NCBI GenBank assembly: GCA_019911785.1
Contig: JAIOJM010000320.1
Span: 1-8,520 of the forward strand
Origin: Sulfuricella sp.
Lineage (GTDB): Bacteria; Pseudomonadota; Gammaproteobacteria; Burkholderiales; Sulfuricellaceae
Reading direction: 5' to 3'
DNA: 8,520 nt
Below the pieces are notes generated by a model. The model was not told where the DNA came from and did no database searches. It was given only the letters and a program-made list of their open reading frames with translations. Position 1 is the first letter of the stretch. The number at the start of each line of letters is the position of its first letter. This document shows, piece after piece, positions 1 through 6,665 of the stretch. The translations under genes were made by a program, and so were the position numbers.

Positions 1-102
1 TACAACCGGAAACGGCATCATTCGACCCTCGGCTACAGATCGCCAACCCAGTTCCTGAAGGACTGGATCAGCGCTCAGCATGATGAAAAACTGGTAGCAT
101 GA
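1..102 (+). CDS. IS3-family transposase (OrfB/integrase), C-terminal end only
   Basis: Frame 1 is open from the window edge and encodes 33 residues before TGA at 100-102. It contains YNRKRHHSTLGYRSP, the conserved C-terminal signature of IS3-family OrfB transposases (end of the rve integrase core), followed by a short tail ending in EKLVA. The catalytic DDE residues lie outside the window, so it is unknown whether this copy is intact. It runs opposite to the glycan genes. About 40 bp after the stop the IS appears to end, next to the family 2 glycosyltransferase. The family call rests on the motif and is firm; the IS subgroup cannot be assigned from this piece. Confidence 0.87.
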   Translation, partial: YNRKRHHSTLGYRSPTQFLKDWISAQHDEKLVA

Positions 103-143
103 AACCCACCCGTTGGAAGACGAAAAACCGGGGGAAGCTCACA
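1..143 (+). mobile_element. right end of an IS3-family insertion sequence (partial)
   Basis: This covers the transposase tail plus about 40 bp of non-coding end. The last bases, CCGGGGGAAGCTCACA, read in reverse begin TGTGAGCTTCCCCC, which fits an IS3-type terminal inverted repeat starting with TG. The exact last base (about 141-143) is inferred, because the other end of the IS is outside the window and the inverted repeat and target duplication cannot be compared. The bases just beyond are CATCATCAT, then the stop codon of the glycosyltransferase at 153-155. Confidence 0.65.
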
Positions 144-152
144 CATCATCAT

Positions 153-986
153 CTACATTTGTTTCGCACTAAATATCAACCAAGCTGACTTCAATGCTTT
201 TAACCACTCCCCCCTACTTAGCCACGACAAGACCATTACTTTACATACCTTAGATCGAAAATAATGCTTTTCAAGCAATGAGATGGCTCTCATTTCCCTA
301 ATCGCTTTAACCAGCCTCACATACCCTTTCTCTAATCCACAGATATTACTCATTGCCGAAAACTTGCTCTGCCGATACCAATATACATCAGCATCGACGT
401 ACGTATATTGCAGCGAGTGTGCAGCTGCAGCTCGAATAAAGAACAGTAGATCCTCTCCATGTGTCATTCCTTCTACAAACCGAATGCCACTAAGCCCTCT
501 CCTCTTGACTAAGTAGCAGCCGTTAAAGAAAACACGTTCGTCAAGACGAATTAACCTACGCAATAAAGAACCACGATAATAAGGAACATATCGACGTATT
601 TGTTCTAAAAGGTCATGGCTACGCACGCTTATGCAACCATCAACAATATCAAAATTTATTTGATCTACAAGATGATTTACCCTCAGCTCAAGGCTAAAAG
701 GCGGAAGCACATCGTCTGCATCCAAAAACGTAATGTACTCGCCCTTAGCTATATTTAGCCCACAGTTACGCGCCGAACTCACCCCTCCATGCACTGCCTC
801 GATCACACTGATACGAGGGTCGTCCTCAGCAAAGCGCTGACAAATCTGATGGGTACGGTCAAAGCTTCCATCGTCGACAACTAGCAATTCCCAATCTGAG
901 TAGGTCTGTGCAATCACAGAAGATATTGAGTCATTAATAAACTCTTCCGCATTGTACGCAGCCATTATGATCGACACTAACGCCAT
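153..986 (-). CDS. family 2 glycosyltransferase (GT-A fold)
   Basis: This 277-residue protein is a typical inverting family 2 glycosyltransferase. It would transfer a sugar from a nucleotide-sugar donor during surface-glycan assembly on the cytoplasmic side of the inner membrane. Visible motifs are the N-terminal VSIIMAAYNAEEFI (4-17), the nucleotide-binding VVDDGS (36-41), the ARNCGL helix start (72-77), the metal-binding FLDADD (87-92), and GED (177-179), where the catalytic base is usually found. No membrane segment is obvious. The ATG at 984-986 has an AGGAAA ribosome site 5 nt upstream. It lies 37 nt after the family 4 glycosyltransferase and is the last gene of the visible operon. Its stop is about 10 bp from an IS3 end, so the original C-terminus may have been altered, although the length is normal. 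Donor and acceptor cannot be predicted. The gene is A+T-rich like its upstream neighbours. Confidence 0.92.
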   Translation of the reverse strand: MALVSIIMAAYNAEEFINDSISSVIAQTYSDWELLVVDDGSFDRTHQICQRFAEDDPRISVIEAVHGGVSSARNCGLNIAKGEYITFLDADDVLPPFSLELRVNHLVDQINFDIVDGCISVRSHDLLEQIRRYVPYYRGSLLRRLIRLDERVFFNGCYLVKRRGLSGIRFVEGMTHGEDLLFFIRAAAAHSLQYTYVDADVYWYRQSKFSAMSNICGLEKGYVRLVKAIREMRAISLLEKHYFRSKVCKVMVLSWLSRGEWLKALKSAWLIFSAKQM

Positions 987-991
987 AACAA

Positions 992-997
992 TTTCCT
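992..997 (-). promoter_or_regulatory. ribosome binding site of the family 2 glycosyltransferase
   Basis: Reading on the minus strand, AGGAAA lies 5 nt before the ATG at 984-986. It supports that start codon, which also matches the usual N-terminus of the family (a few residues before the VSII strand). Confidence 0.6.
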
Positions 998-1023
998 ACC
1001 CAAAAAATTCCAAAATAAAAACT

Positions 1024-2199
1024 CTAAAATCCTAGTTTTCGATATACTTTCGCTATTAAATCTGCAGATCTGTTTTGCCGAGCCAACCCAGTAATTTCGC
1101 TCCTATGCTCACTTCTGGACAAGATTTCCATTAATCGATGACAATAACTCCAACCCTCCACATCACCAATCACAACACCTAGACCGCTGTCCAAAATAAT
1201 ACCAGAGTCATCGCCAATTCCATTTGGTATGATCACTGGCAGTCCGTTTGCCCAATATTCTCCAACTTTAGTCGGTGAACAAAAACGCTTGCTTGGCCCT
1301 TCCCGGATCAATGCATACGCAAAGTCCGCCGCTGACAAGTAACCAGGAACCAACGAATGAGAAACGCTAAAAACTAATATCCGATCCGAATCTAGTTTAG
1401 CTTTACTTACCTCAATGGCTTTATCAATTCTCTCTCGCGACTCATTTGAAAGAATAATCAAATAAAAATTATTAAACTCGCTAAAAGCCTCAGAAAATAT
1501 CCTTATTGCATCTATAAGATCAAAATATATTCCACCAAACTTACCAACGTAAATACCTACGATTGCATCGTCAGGAATTTCTAATTCTTGCCTTACACGA
1601 GACCGTTCGATGTTATTAAACCTAAACATCTCAATATCGACAGTGCATGGAAGTACAATAATCCTCTCATGCTCAACGCCTCTATTTCGCAATGAAATCG
1701 CAAAATTATTTGAAACGGTCAACAGTGCCAAGGCGCGTTTTATAGCACAATGTTCCCACAGTCTTTGCAACAGAAATCGCGGGTCGTACAAACACCAAAC
1801 TCCAGAATCTCTCATGTATTGGCTATGTGGTTCAAAACTTTCGACAATAAAAGGCAGTCTTGTCAGTACCGCTAGCCAAGAAGCTCTTCCACCAGAAGGA
1901 GCGCCCCGTGCAAAAATTAAGTCAACCTTCCTTTCCTTGCATATCTGTAATAAGCGTATAAAAAACTTAACTTCCCTTAAAAAATATGACAAAAAGGCGA
2001 TTGAGCTTACTCCCAACGGCACTCCGATATGACTCGTTTTCTGATATTCGATTGTACTTTCGGTAATGACCTCTTCTGGTGTTACAAAAATAACCTCGTC
2101 GACTATCGAAGACTGAGAAAGAACCTTCAAACTTGGGAATGTGGTAGATATTGTAAGTTGATCGCTAATTGACCAGCCATTAATGTAAATGATATTCAT
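1024..2199 (-). CDS. family 4 glycosyltransferase (GT-B fold)
   Basis: The protein has 391 residues from the chosen start and two Rossmann-like halves. It begins MNIIYINGW, the first strand of a GT-B N-domain. Further marks are FARGAPSGGR (about 96-105), TVSNNFA in the linker region (about 161-167), VGKFGG opening the donor-binding domain (about 218-223), and EGPSKRFCSPTKVGEY (about 300-315). The last has the two glutamates of the E-x7-E type region used by retaining family 4 enzymes, although its spacing is not canonical. Its likely role is adding a sugar to a lipid-linked or other glycan acceptor; specificity is unknown. An ATG at 2212-2214 would add five residues (MEVKT). I prefer 2197-2199 because GGAAG (2208-2212) sits 8 nt upstream and the extra residues do not match the fold. 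It is 37 nt upstream of the family 2 glycosyltransferase and presumably co-transcribed with it. Confidence 0.9.
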   Translation of the reverse strand: MNIIYINGWSISDQLTISTTFPSLKVLSQSSIVDEVIFVTPEEVITESTIEYQKTSHIGVPLGVSSIAFLSYFLREVKFFIRLLQICKERKVDLIFARGAPSGGRASWLAVLTRLPFIVESFEPHSQYMRDSGVWCLYDPRFLLQRLWEHCAIKRALALLTVSNNFAISLRNRGVEHERIIVLPCTVDIEMFRFNNIERSRVRQELEIPDDAIVGIYVGKFGGIYFDLIDAIRIFSEAFSEFNNFYLIILSNESRERIDKAIEVSKAKLDSDRILVFSVSHSLVPGYLSAADFAYALIREGPSKRFCSPTKVGEYWANGLPVIIPNGIGDDSGIILDSGLGVVIGDVEGWSYCHRLMEILSRSEHRSEITGLARQNRSADLIAKVYRKLGF

Positions 2200-2207
2200 G
2201 GTCTTAA

Positions 2208-2212
2208 CTTCC
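2208..2212 (-). promoter_or_regulatory. ribosome binding site deciding the start of the family 4 glycosyltransferase
   Basis: GGAAG on the minus strand lies 8 nt before the ATG at 2197-2199. The alternative ATG at 2212-2214 has only a weak GGCGG upstream. This favours the shorter protein beginning MNIIYINGW. Confidence 0.5.
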
Positions 2213-2307
2213 ATTTAATCCGCCAGGAAATTAGAGAATGAAGAAAGCAATTTACCGAAGAACTGGTATTTGATCTGTACTGGCCTTTGTTACGTCTGAA
2301 CTCTCGC

Positions 2308-2365
2308 GAAATCGTGGATTTGTTCACACACACCTTGAAATCGTGGATTTGTTCACACACACCTT
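2308..2365 (-). repeat. perfect 29-bp tandem duplication over a stop codon
   Basis: Two identical 29-bp units stand head to tail at 2308-2336 and 2337-2365. In gene direction each begins AAGGTGTGTGTGAAC and ends ATCCACGATTTC. The promoter-distal part of each unit contains a small dyad, AAATC-GTG-GATTT on the plus strand. The first unit in gene direction carries the last codons and TGA stop of the surface carbohydrate gene, and the second repeats them as non-coding sequence. Two units are too few and too adjacent for CRISPR. It may be a replication-slippage duplication or part of a mobile-element end. Confidence 0.9.
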
Positions 2366-3699
2366 TTCGGCAATCTGGTTTTTTTCAGGGAGGCATCGCA
2401 GTCGCATTGAACAATGTAGTAATTTTCAACAGGTTCAGAAATCACTACAGTAATTCCGAAGTGTTTGGCGGCCGAGGAACAGTATTTCCTGAAAGACCCG
2501 AACTCTTTATGGGCCTTAGGCCTTTTTAGCAAGTCTTTTACAAAATTGGCGAGATGCACATTTAGTAGGCGCAGAAAAATATTTTTAGCAGAAAAATTAT
2601 CAGGCACATGATTAATCGACAGTTCATCTACAATGTATCCGAATTTTTCAATGGAGTCGCATTCAAGAGAATAGGTTTCTAGTTCATCTAACCAGTTGCC
2701 ACATTTAAATATCCCATATTCTTTTCTAATAAAATTATTTATGGCAAAAATCACTTCATCTTCGGAATTTGCTTGAAACCCAATTCCATCAAGTAAAGTT
2801 GGATCATTGGTGCAGAAGTCAGGCTTGAAATTTATTACGGGCACGCCGCCAACCTCCGATTGCATGGATGTAGTGCAACCATTAGTTAGCACACATGCGG
2901 CATTTCGTATCCAACTGATTACATGACCAGCATTAGTGACCGTAATATTATCAAAGTCTTTGAATATTTCTTCATAAAACAGGCAGTTCTCAGCGGGGTG
3001 CGGCCGCAACACAATAGCTAATTCTGGGAAAGTCACAGCTATACGCTCGACCAATTTAATAAATGCACCGAGCATGCTCATTTCGTTTGAAAAATTTTTA
3101 CGCCAGTAACCGGGGGTTGCACCCTTATAGGTATAAGTTGGGTTCCCCGTAAATGCTGTATATGGTGCACCTTCGCCGTTTGCGAATACAAATCTGGTGT
3201 TTACCAAAAGATATCCACTTAAACCGCCAGTGATGTCCAAGTCCAACTCTGCACATGCAGATTTATACTTTGGCTTACTTAGCTCCATATATAGAGAGCC
3301 TGTACAAACAACGGATTTATCAGTGATGCCTCTGATGGCCTCATTTTGCCAACGCCCCCATGTCGTAATGACATCTGATATTTCCTCTGCACCTTCCCTC
3401 AATCGATCCTGTACCACTATATTTCGCTCGTTATCATCACCAGATACCGGTGCGCCTTCTTCTTCAAACAACACAAAGGATTTTTTTTTCCTTGATTTTG
3501 AAAGCACCTTTTTCGCATGAATTTGATTTTTGCCAAGAACGACCCCACCATGAAAGCCAAGCTTCGGCAACATGTAATCCGGATGAACAAATACTCTGTA
3601 CCCTTTCTTGGCTAGAAATGCTGCAAGAAAAGCTTTTGGATAGAGCTCACGTAGCGCCACCTCAACGGGAAGGTACACGTTTATCTTATTTGCATTCAT
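2353..3699 (-). CDS. surface carbohydrate biosynthesis protein, GT-B-like
   Basis: This 448-residue protein resembles the family annotated as surface carbohydrate biosynthesis protein, related in fold to capsule and Kdo-type GT-B enzymes. The N-terminal half starts INVYLPVEVALREL and includes FEEEGAP (79-84) and TTWGRWQNE (112-120). The C-terminal half holds RPHPAE (232-237) and NGCTTSMQSEVGG (273-285), a nucleotide-sugar-binding pattern of capsule-type GT-B transferases. The last 60 or so residues are less recognisable. By family it probably transfers a sugar, perhaps an acidic one, during surface-polysaccharide assembly in the cytoplasm. A link to the nonulosonic acid made by the upstream genes is only inference. 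The ATG at 3697-3699 has no strong ribosome site and lies 21 nt after the FkbM stop, so coupling is possible. Codons 71-73 are a run of nine A, a possible slippage site. The stop lies inside a 29-bp duplication. Confidence 0.82.
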   Translation of the reverse strand: MNANKINVYLPVEVALRELYPKAFLAAFLAKKGYRVFVHPDYMLPKLGFHGGVVLGKNQIHAKKVLSKSRKKKSFVLFEEEGAPVSGDDNERNIVVQDRLREGAEEISDVITTWGRWQNEAIRGITDKSVVCTGSLYMELSKPKYKSACAELDLDITGGLSGYLLVNTRFVFANGEGAPYTAFTGNPTYTYKGATPGYWRKNFSNEMSMLGAFIKLVERIAVTFPELAIVLRPHPAENCLFYEEIFKDFDNITVTNAGHVISWIRNAACVLTNGCTTSMQSEVGGVPVINFKPDFCTNDPTLLDGIGFQANSEDEVIFAINNFIRKEYGIFKCGNWLDELETYSLECDSIEKFGYIVDELSINHVPDNFSAKNIFLRLLNVHLANFVKDLLKRPKAHKEFGSFRKYCSSAAKHFGITVVISEPVENYYIVQCDCDASLKKTRLPKRCV

Positions 3700-3720
3700 T
3701 ATCGTTGAAGACTGGTTAAG

Positions 3721-4638
3721 TTATTTATGAGAGGCATTTTCAAATTGACATAGGACATCAATGTGACATCCATTATAATTTTCATTAGATGACATGTTTT
3801 CAAGAGTTTCCGCATTTTGTATGCGATACCCCAATCCCTCCAGCACCTCAAGAAGTTCATTGGCTGCCCCCCCATGATCACGAAGTAATCTATCGTCAAG
3901 TTCCATAAAAATTCTTGGATGATGTTGCCTTATTGTTTCGCGCGCACCCTTTATAACCTTAATTTCGTAGCCTTCAACATCGATTTTTATAAGATCAAGC
4001 CTATCGAGATCTAACTTCTTCATAAATTCATCTAAAGTCACAAGTGCAACAGGACTCATTGTGTCGGACTTAAAGAAATCTTTTGGAGTGACTCGATTTT
4101 CCCCCCTGTTTGATGGATTTGGTGAGCACAATAATACACTCTCCGCATGATCACTCAGCCCATCGTTATACACTTCAATGTTTGTAAATTCATTAAGTGC
4201 CGCATTTCTCAAGAATTTACTGTAATTTAACTTATCAGGTTCAAACCCTATTACGAGCCCATCAACACCTACTTTTTTAGCAAATTTAAGTGCAGTTACT
4301 CCAATATTTACACCCACATCGAAAACGATATCACCATGCTTGCATATTTTCATTAGCCTATCCTGTGGAACATCCTCAATCTTATAATAGGCCAACCAAT
4401 CCACATAATCAGAAATATCTAAAGTAAACTTTATTCCCCATCGAGTTACATCTCTAATTGCAGGTTGAACATACAAGAAGTGGGATGGGAAAAACCGCTC
4501 CACAAAAGGGATGCCCATCTGTTGTAAGCTGATTAATATACTCTCAATAATTGGATGACGCAGTGGAAGCCTAAAAAAGTTAAAAATTTTTGTCTTGTAC
4601 GGAGAAATAGGCATTTTGAAATTGTCCTTCATATTCAT
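3721..4638 (-). CDS. FkbM-family SAM-dependent methyltransferase
   Basis: This 305-residue FkbM-type methyltransferase (Methyltransf_21 fold) probably O-methylates a sugar hydroxyl in the surface glycan. After about 100 residues it shows the SAM-binding VFDVGVNIGVTAL (105-117), then GFEPD (131-135), whose acidic residue normally holds the SAM ribose. FkbM-typical TLDEF (201-205), LIKIDVEGYE (216-225) and PRIFMEL (241-247) follow. The region before residue 100 lacks recognised motifs. The start is uncertain. The first ATG (4636-4638) has a poor ribosome site, whereas the ATG at 4612-4614 (MPISPYK) has AAGGA 10 nt upstream, giving 297 residues. It is the first gene of the A+T-rich block and lies next to an IS5 transposase remnant. 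The sugar it modifies is unknown. Confidence 0.91.
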   Translation of the reverse strand: MNMKDNFKMPISPYKTKIFNFFRLPLRHPIIESILISLQQMGIPFVERFFPSHFLYVQPAIRDVTRWGIKFTLDISDYVDWLAYYKIEDVPQDRLMKICKHGDIVFDVGVNIGVTALKFAKKVGVDGLVIGFEPDKLNYSKFLRNAALNEFTNIEVYNDGLSDHAESVLLCSPNPSNRGENRVTPKDFFKSDTMSPVALVTLDEFMKKLDLDRLDLIKIDVEGYEIKVIKGARETIRQHHPRIFMELDDRLLRDHGGAANELLEVLEGLGYRIQNAETLENMSSNENYNGCHIDVLCQFENASHK

Positions 4639-4651
4639 TATTTCGGCGGAT

Positions 4652-4765
4652 TCACTTCGTCAAGGATGGCCAAGGCGTGGCCGCTTCAATTTCGGCCAAA
4701 AAACGATCTCGCCGTGTTTGGCGCTTCTTTGTCGCATATTCCAGTTCGGAAAAACTCGCTTGCAT
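4652..4765 (-). pseudogene. IS5-family transposase remnant, N-terminal 37 codons
   Basis: An ATG at 4763-4765 opens a 37-codon frame reading MQASFSELEYATKKRQTRRD and then RFLAEIEAATPWPSLTK before TGA. This matches my knowledge of IS5-family transposase N-termini (SFSELEYA..KK.QTRRDRFLAEIEA.TPW). Such proteins normally run to about 300-350 residues, continuing after TPW into a region ending EPFYPK; here that is missing and the frame stops. The remnant lies between the 3' part of the broken methyltransferase and the FkbM gene. I could not find IS5 terminal inverted repeats on either side with confidence. It is either a decayed IS or a scar from recombination that brought in or replaced the downstream block. 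Confidence 0.75.
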
Positions 4766-4840
4766 CTAATTAGCCCATAACAATCAAAGTGATGCAATTA
4801 TATCATGGTGGAGAAATTCAGGATGATACTGTGGAATAAA

Positions 4841-5337
4841 TCAGCGTTTCCTATGCTCCTTGATTGAAAAGTTCGATGCAACCACACCATGCTCTGCTCG
4901 CAACATCGGTATACCCCGTAGCACGGGATAAACCAAACCTGCCTGTGCTGTCGCGAACACATCGCCCAGATCACTCATAGGCATGTGCGTCAGTGGACAA
5001 CGCCAAGACGGTTCGCCCCCCGTCGCTTTAGATTCCTTCTCTATCAATACCATGCCACTCGGATTGAGTGGGGTGGGGGTGTAATCAAGCAAGCGATAGT
5101 CGGAAATGCTTGCCCCCAAGCGTTCGGCGGTTTCTTTGAGTCCTCGTACATAGCCATGAGCACGCATTCGAGCTTGGGCTTCCGAATTGGCCAATTCATA
5201 TATCGGTTCAACCAAGACCACTGCGCGGCGCGCGACCCGCATCAGCTCGCGAATTGCATCCTCTTCTCGTCCGCCATTCGGCTCAATCGAGTGCGAGGTG
5301 TAAACGACATCCACGCTCTCATCCCCTAAAGGAATAT
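4841..5337 (-). pseudogene. 3' part of ISL3-interrupted class I methyltransferase gene
   Basis: From 5337 this segment continues, after one copy of the target duplication, with LGDESVDVVYTSHS, the post-motif region of a class I SAM methyltransferase. It then shows a core reading REEDAIRELMRVARRAVVLV. Its 162 codons complete the 154 codons of the 5' part. The last 50 or so residues (WRCPLTHMPM, then GLVYPVLRGIPML) look like a Trm112-type small domain with most zinc cysteines missing. The piece is open further upstream into the IS (to 5395), but those added residues are IS-derived. It has no start codon or ribosome site of its own in the methyltransferase part. Any translation would depend on the IS, so it is most likely non-functional. 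Confidence 0.9.
5330..5337. repeat. left target-site duplication of the ISL3 element
   Basis: AGGAATAT immediately flanks the left end of the IS and is identical to 6658-6665. Eight bases is the duplication length known for ISL3-family elements. A perfect match points to a single, fairly recent insertion with no later rearrangement. Confidence 0.95.
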
Positions 5338-5361
5338 GGTTCATCCGACTTTCGTGTGGGT
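5338..5361. repeat. terminal inverted repeat, left end of ISL3 element
   Basis: The sequence begins GGTTCATCCGAC and ends TGTGGGT. It pairs with the reverse complement of 6634-6657 (19 of 24 identical). The transposase stop codon (TGA, at 5341-5343) lies inside this repeat, so the last seven or so residues of the transposase are encoded by the IS end. Confidence 0.92.
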
Positions 5362-6591
5362 CACGGCAGCCGGGTGTAGGTTGAGACCGCCGCAATGGAA
5401 ATAGACGGCGATCTTGAAATGGTTTGGGTTGCGATAGCCACAGGCCCGTTTCTGGACGGTGGCGATCTTGGAGTTCAAGCCTTCGGCGACAGCGTTGGTG
5501 ATGCGATGCTTAAAGTAGGTCAACACATTGGGCAAATGTCTGGCAATCAGCTTGGCGGCTTCGATCATGGGCGCCAGGCGGCTGTGGGTCGCCCAGAAAT
5601 ACCAGCGCTTCCAGAACTTAGTGGCCCAGGCTTGCGACTTGTAGCTCCACAGTTCCCGCAGCGCCTCCTTCAGCGCCCAGGCACGGGCCGTCTTGAGTTC
5701 CATCGCCTTCAGTTCATCAAAGCGGTTCCTGGCCTGATCCGTCATGTTCTCCGGGTTGGTCAGCCACAAGTACTTGCTTCTGGTCAGTGTCTCGTCGCCG
5801 GTCTTCATCAACGCCTTGTTCTCCTGCTTTCTCACTTTGTCTACCGCATCGACGACATGACGCATGATATGGAAACGATCAAAGACCATCTTCTGGTCTG
5901 CCCCGGGCACGTTGTTCCGGCAGGCATTGATGTAGGCCGGCCACATGTCCAGGCTGATGGCCTCGATCTTTTCTCGCCTTTCTTCCGGGAAGGCTTCGAA
6001 GTAGGCGGCAAGGCTGGTCTCCTTGCGGCCTTCGCCAATGAACTCAACCGTTGCCTCTTCCAAGTCGCACACCAGGGTCATGTAGCGGTGCCCCTTGGCG
6101 ATCGCTTTCTCATCCACACCCATTTGCTCAGGTATTTCGTTTCCTTTGACTGCCCGGCCCCGGATCACGGCCCGTTCCATCAGGTGCCAGGCCTCGTCCC
6201 AGGTAATCCGCAAAATCGCCGCCGCTCTCTTCACATTCGCCGCGAGCAGGACATCAATGGCCAGCGCCTCAAACAGGTTCGTAAACCGGCTGCCCGCTTG
6301 TGCCCACGGCAGCGTGACCTGTCGCACACCATGCTCCGGACACGAGACTCGCGGCGGGCGCGCGTGCAGGTAGGTGAGGAACTGGCAGCTGTCCAGGTGC
6401 CGCCACACCCGCTCGGCCTGGTGGTCGTAGACCCCCAGTTCCCGTCCGCATTCCGGGCAGGCAAACCGCTGACCCGCCGGGTGCCCGACATAAACCTCCA
6501 CATGCTGCTTCGCCATGTCCAATTCGACTCGCTCCACCGTCCAGGGCGCCGTCAGCCCAAGCAGTCGCCGGTACAATTCCACGCTGTCCAT
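5341..6591 (-). CDS. ISL3-family transposase
   Basis: This 416-residue DDE transposase catalyses cut-and-paste-type movement of its IS. An N-terminal zinc-binding region is visible as CPECGR (45-50) and CPEHG (84-88), followed by a helix-turn-helix-like stretch around 110-140. The catalytic core contains MGVDEKA (157-163; likely first Asp, D160), ISLDMWPAY (212-220; likely second Asp, D215), VFDRFH (236-241) and NAVAEGLNSKI (366-376; likely Glu, E370). This order and spacing are those of the DDE_Tnp_ISL3 family, and the length is normal. The ATG at 6589-6591 has AGGGAGA 6 nt upstream. No frameshift or stop is seen, so the protein should be active. Outward transcription from this gene could partly relieve polarity on the downstream glycan genes, but no promoter was identified. 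Confidence 0.96.
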   Translation of the reverse strand: MDSVELYRRLLGLTAPWTVERVELDMAKQHVEVYVGHPAGQRFACPECGRELGVYDHQAERVWRHLDSCQFLTYLHARPPRVSCPEHGVRQVTLPWAQAGSRFTNLFEALAIDVLLAANVKRAAAILRITWDEAWHLMERAVIRGRAVKGNEIPEQMGVDEKAIAKGHRYMTLVCDLEEATVEFIGEGRKETSLAAYFEAFPEERREKIEAISLDMWPAYINACRNNVPGADQKMVFDRFHIMRHVVDAVDKVRKQENKALMKTGDETLTRSKYLWLTNPENMTDQARNRFDELKAMELKTARAWALKEALRELWSYKSQAWATKFWKRWYFWATHSRLAPMIEAAKLIARHLPNVLTYFKHRITNAVAEGLNSKIATVQKRACGYRNPNHFKIAVYFHCGGLNLHPAAVTHTKVG

Positions 6592-6597
6592 CGCATG

Positions 6598-6604
6598 TCT
6601 CCCT
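6598..6604 (-). promoter_or_regulatory. ribosome binding site of the ISL3 transposase
   Basis: AGGGAGA on the minus strand lies 6 nt before the ATG at 6589-6591. It is a strong match and fixes the start, which gives MDSVELYRRLLG as the N-terminus. Confidence 0.7.
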
Positions 6605-6633
6605 TGAAGATCATGCGCGATAGCGTACTACTT

Positions 6634-6657
6634 ACCCACAGAAATGTCTGAAGAACC
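6634..6657. repeat. terminal inverted repeat, right end of ISL3 element
   Basis: Its reverse complement begins GGTTCTTCAGAC and ends TGTGGGT, matching the left repeat at 19 of 24 positions. The GGTTCTT start resembles the GGCTCTT-type ends of ISL3 elements. It supplies the nine foreign codons and the stop that end the truncated 5' methyltransferase fragment. Confidence 0.92.
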
Positions 6658-6665
6658 AGGAATAT
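6658..6665. repeat. right target-site duplication of the ISL3 element
   Basis: AGGAATAT is identical to 5330-5337. It falls in methyltransferase codons for asparagine, isoleucine and proline. Keeping one copy and removing the element rejoins the reading frame. Confidence 0.95.

Larger units (their letters stand above)
5338..6657 (-). mobile_element. complete ISL3-family insertion sequence (1320 bp)
   Basis: The element is bounded by 24-bp imperfect terminal inverted repeats that begin GGTTC and end TGTGGGT, matching at 19 of 24 positions. It is flanked by the 8-bp duplication AGGAATAT. It holds one full-length transposase gene on the minus strand, the same direction as the interrupted operon. 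Everything needed for transposition looks intact, so it may still be mobile. Its G+C is visibly higher than that of the glycosyltransferase block. It splits a methyltransferase gene after codon 154. Confidence 0.96.

Noticed and set aside
2216..2307. Promoter for the two glycosyltransferase genes
   Set aside because: The gap is long enough, but I saw no convincing -35 and -10 pair with proper spacing on the minus strand.
2308..2365. CRISPR array
   Set aside because: There are only two units with no spacer between them, so it is a tandem duplication.
4665..4690. Hairpin GGCCA-AGGCG-TGGCC as a terminator
   Set aside because: The stem is only five base pairs, has no following T run in either useful direction, and lies in the IS5 transposase codons.
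5338..5395. Start of an independent 184-codon gene (MRRSQPTPGC...)
   Set aside because: The first 22 codons lie in the ISL3 end and target duplication. The rest is the 3' half of the interrupted methyltransferase.
5395..6651. 418-codon open frame on the plus strand opposite the ISL3 transposase
   Set aside because: It is the antisense shadow of a G+C-rich transposase gene. Its translation is rich in Arg, Pro, His and Gly with no family motif, whereas the minus-strand frame has a full DDE transposase.
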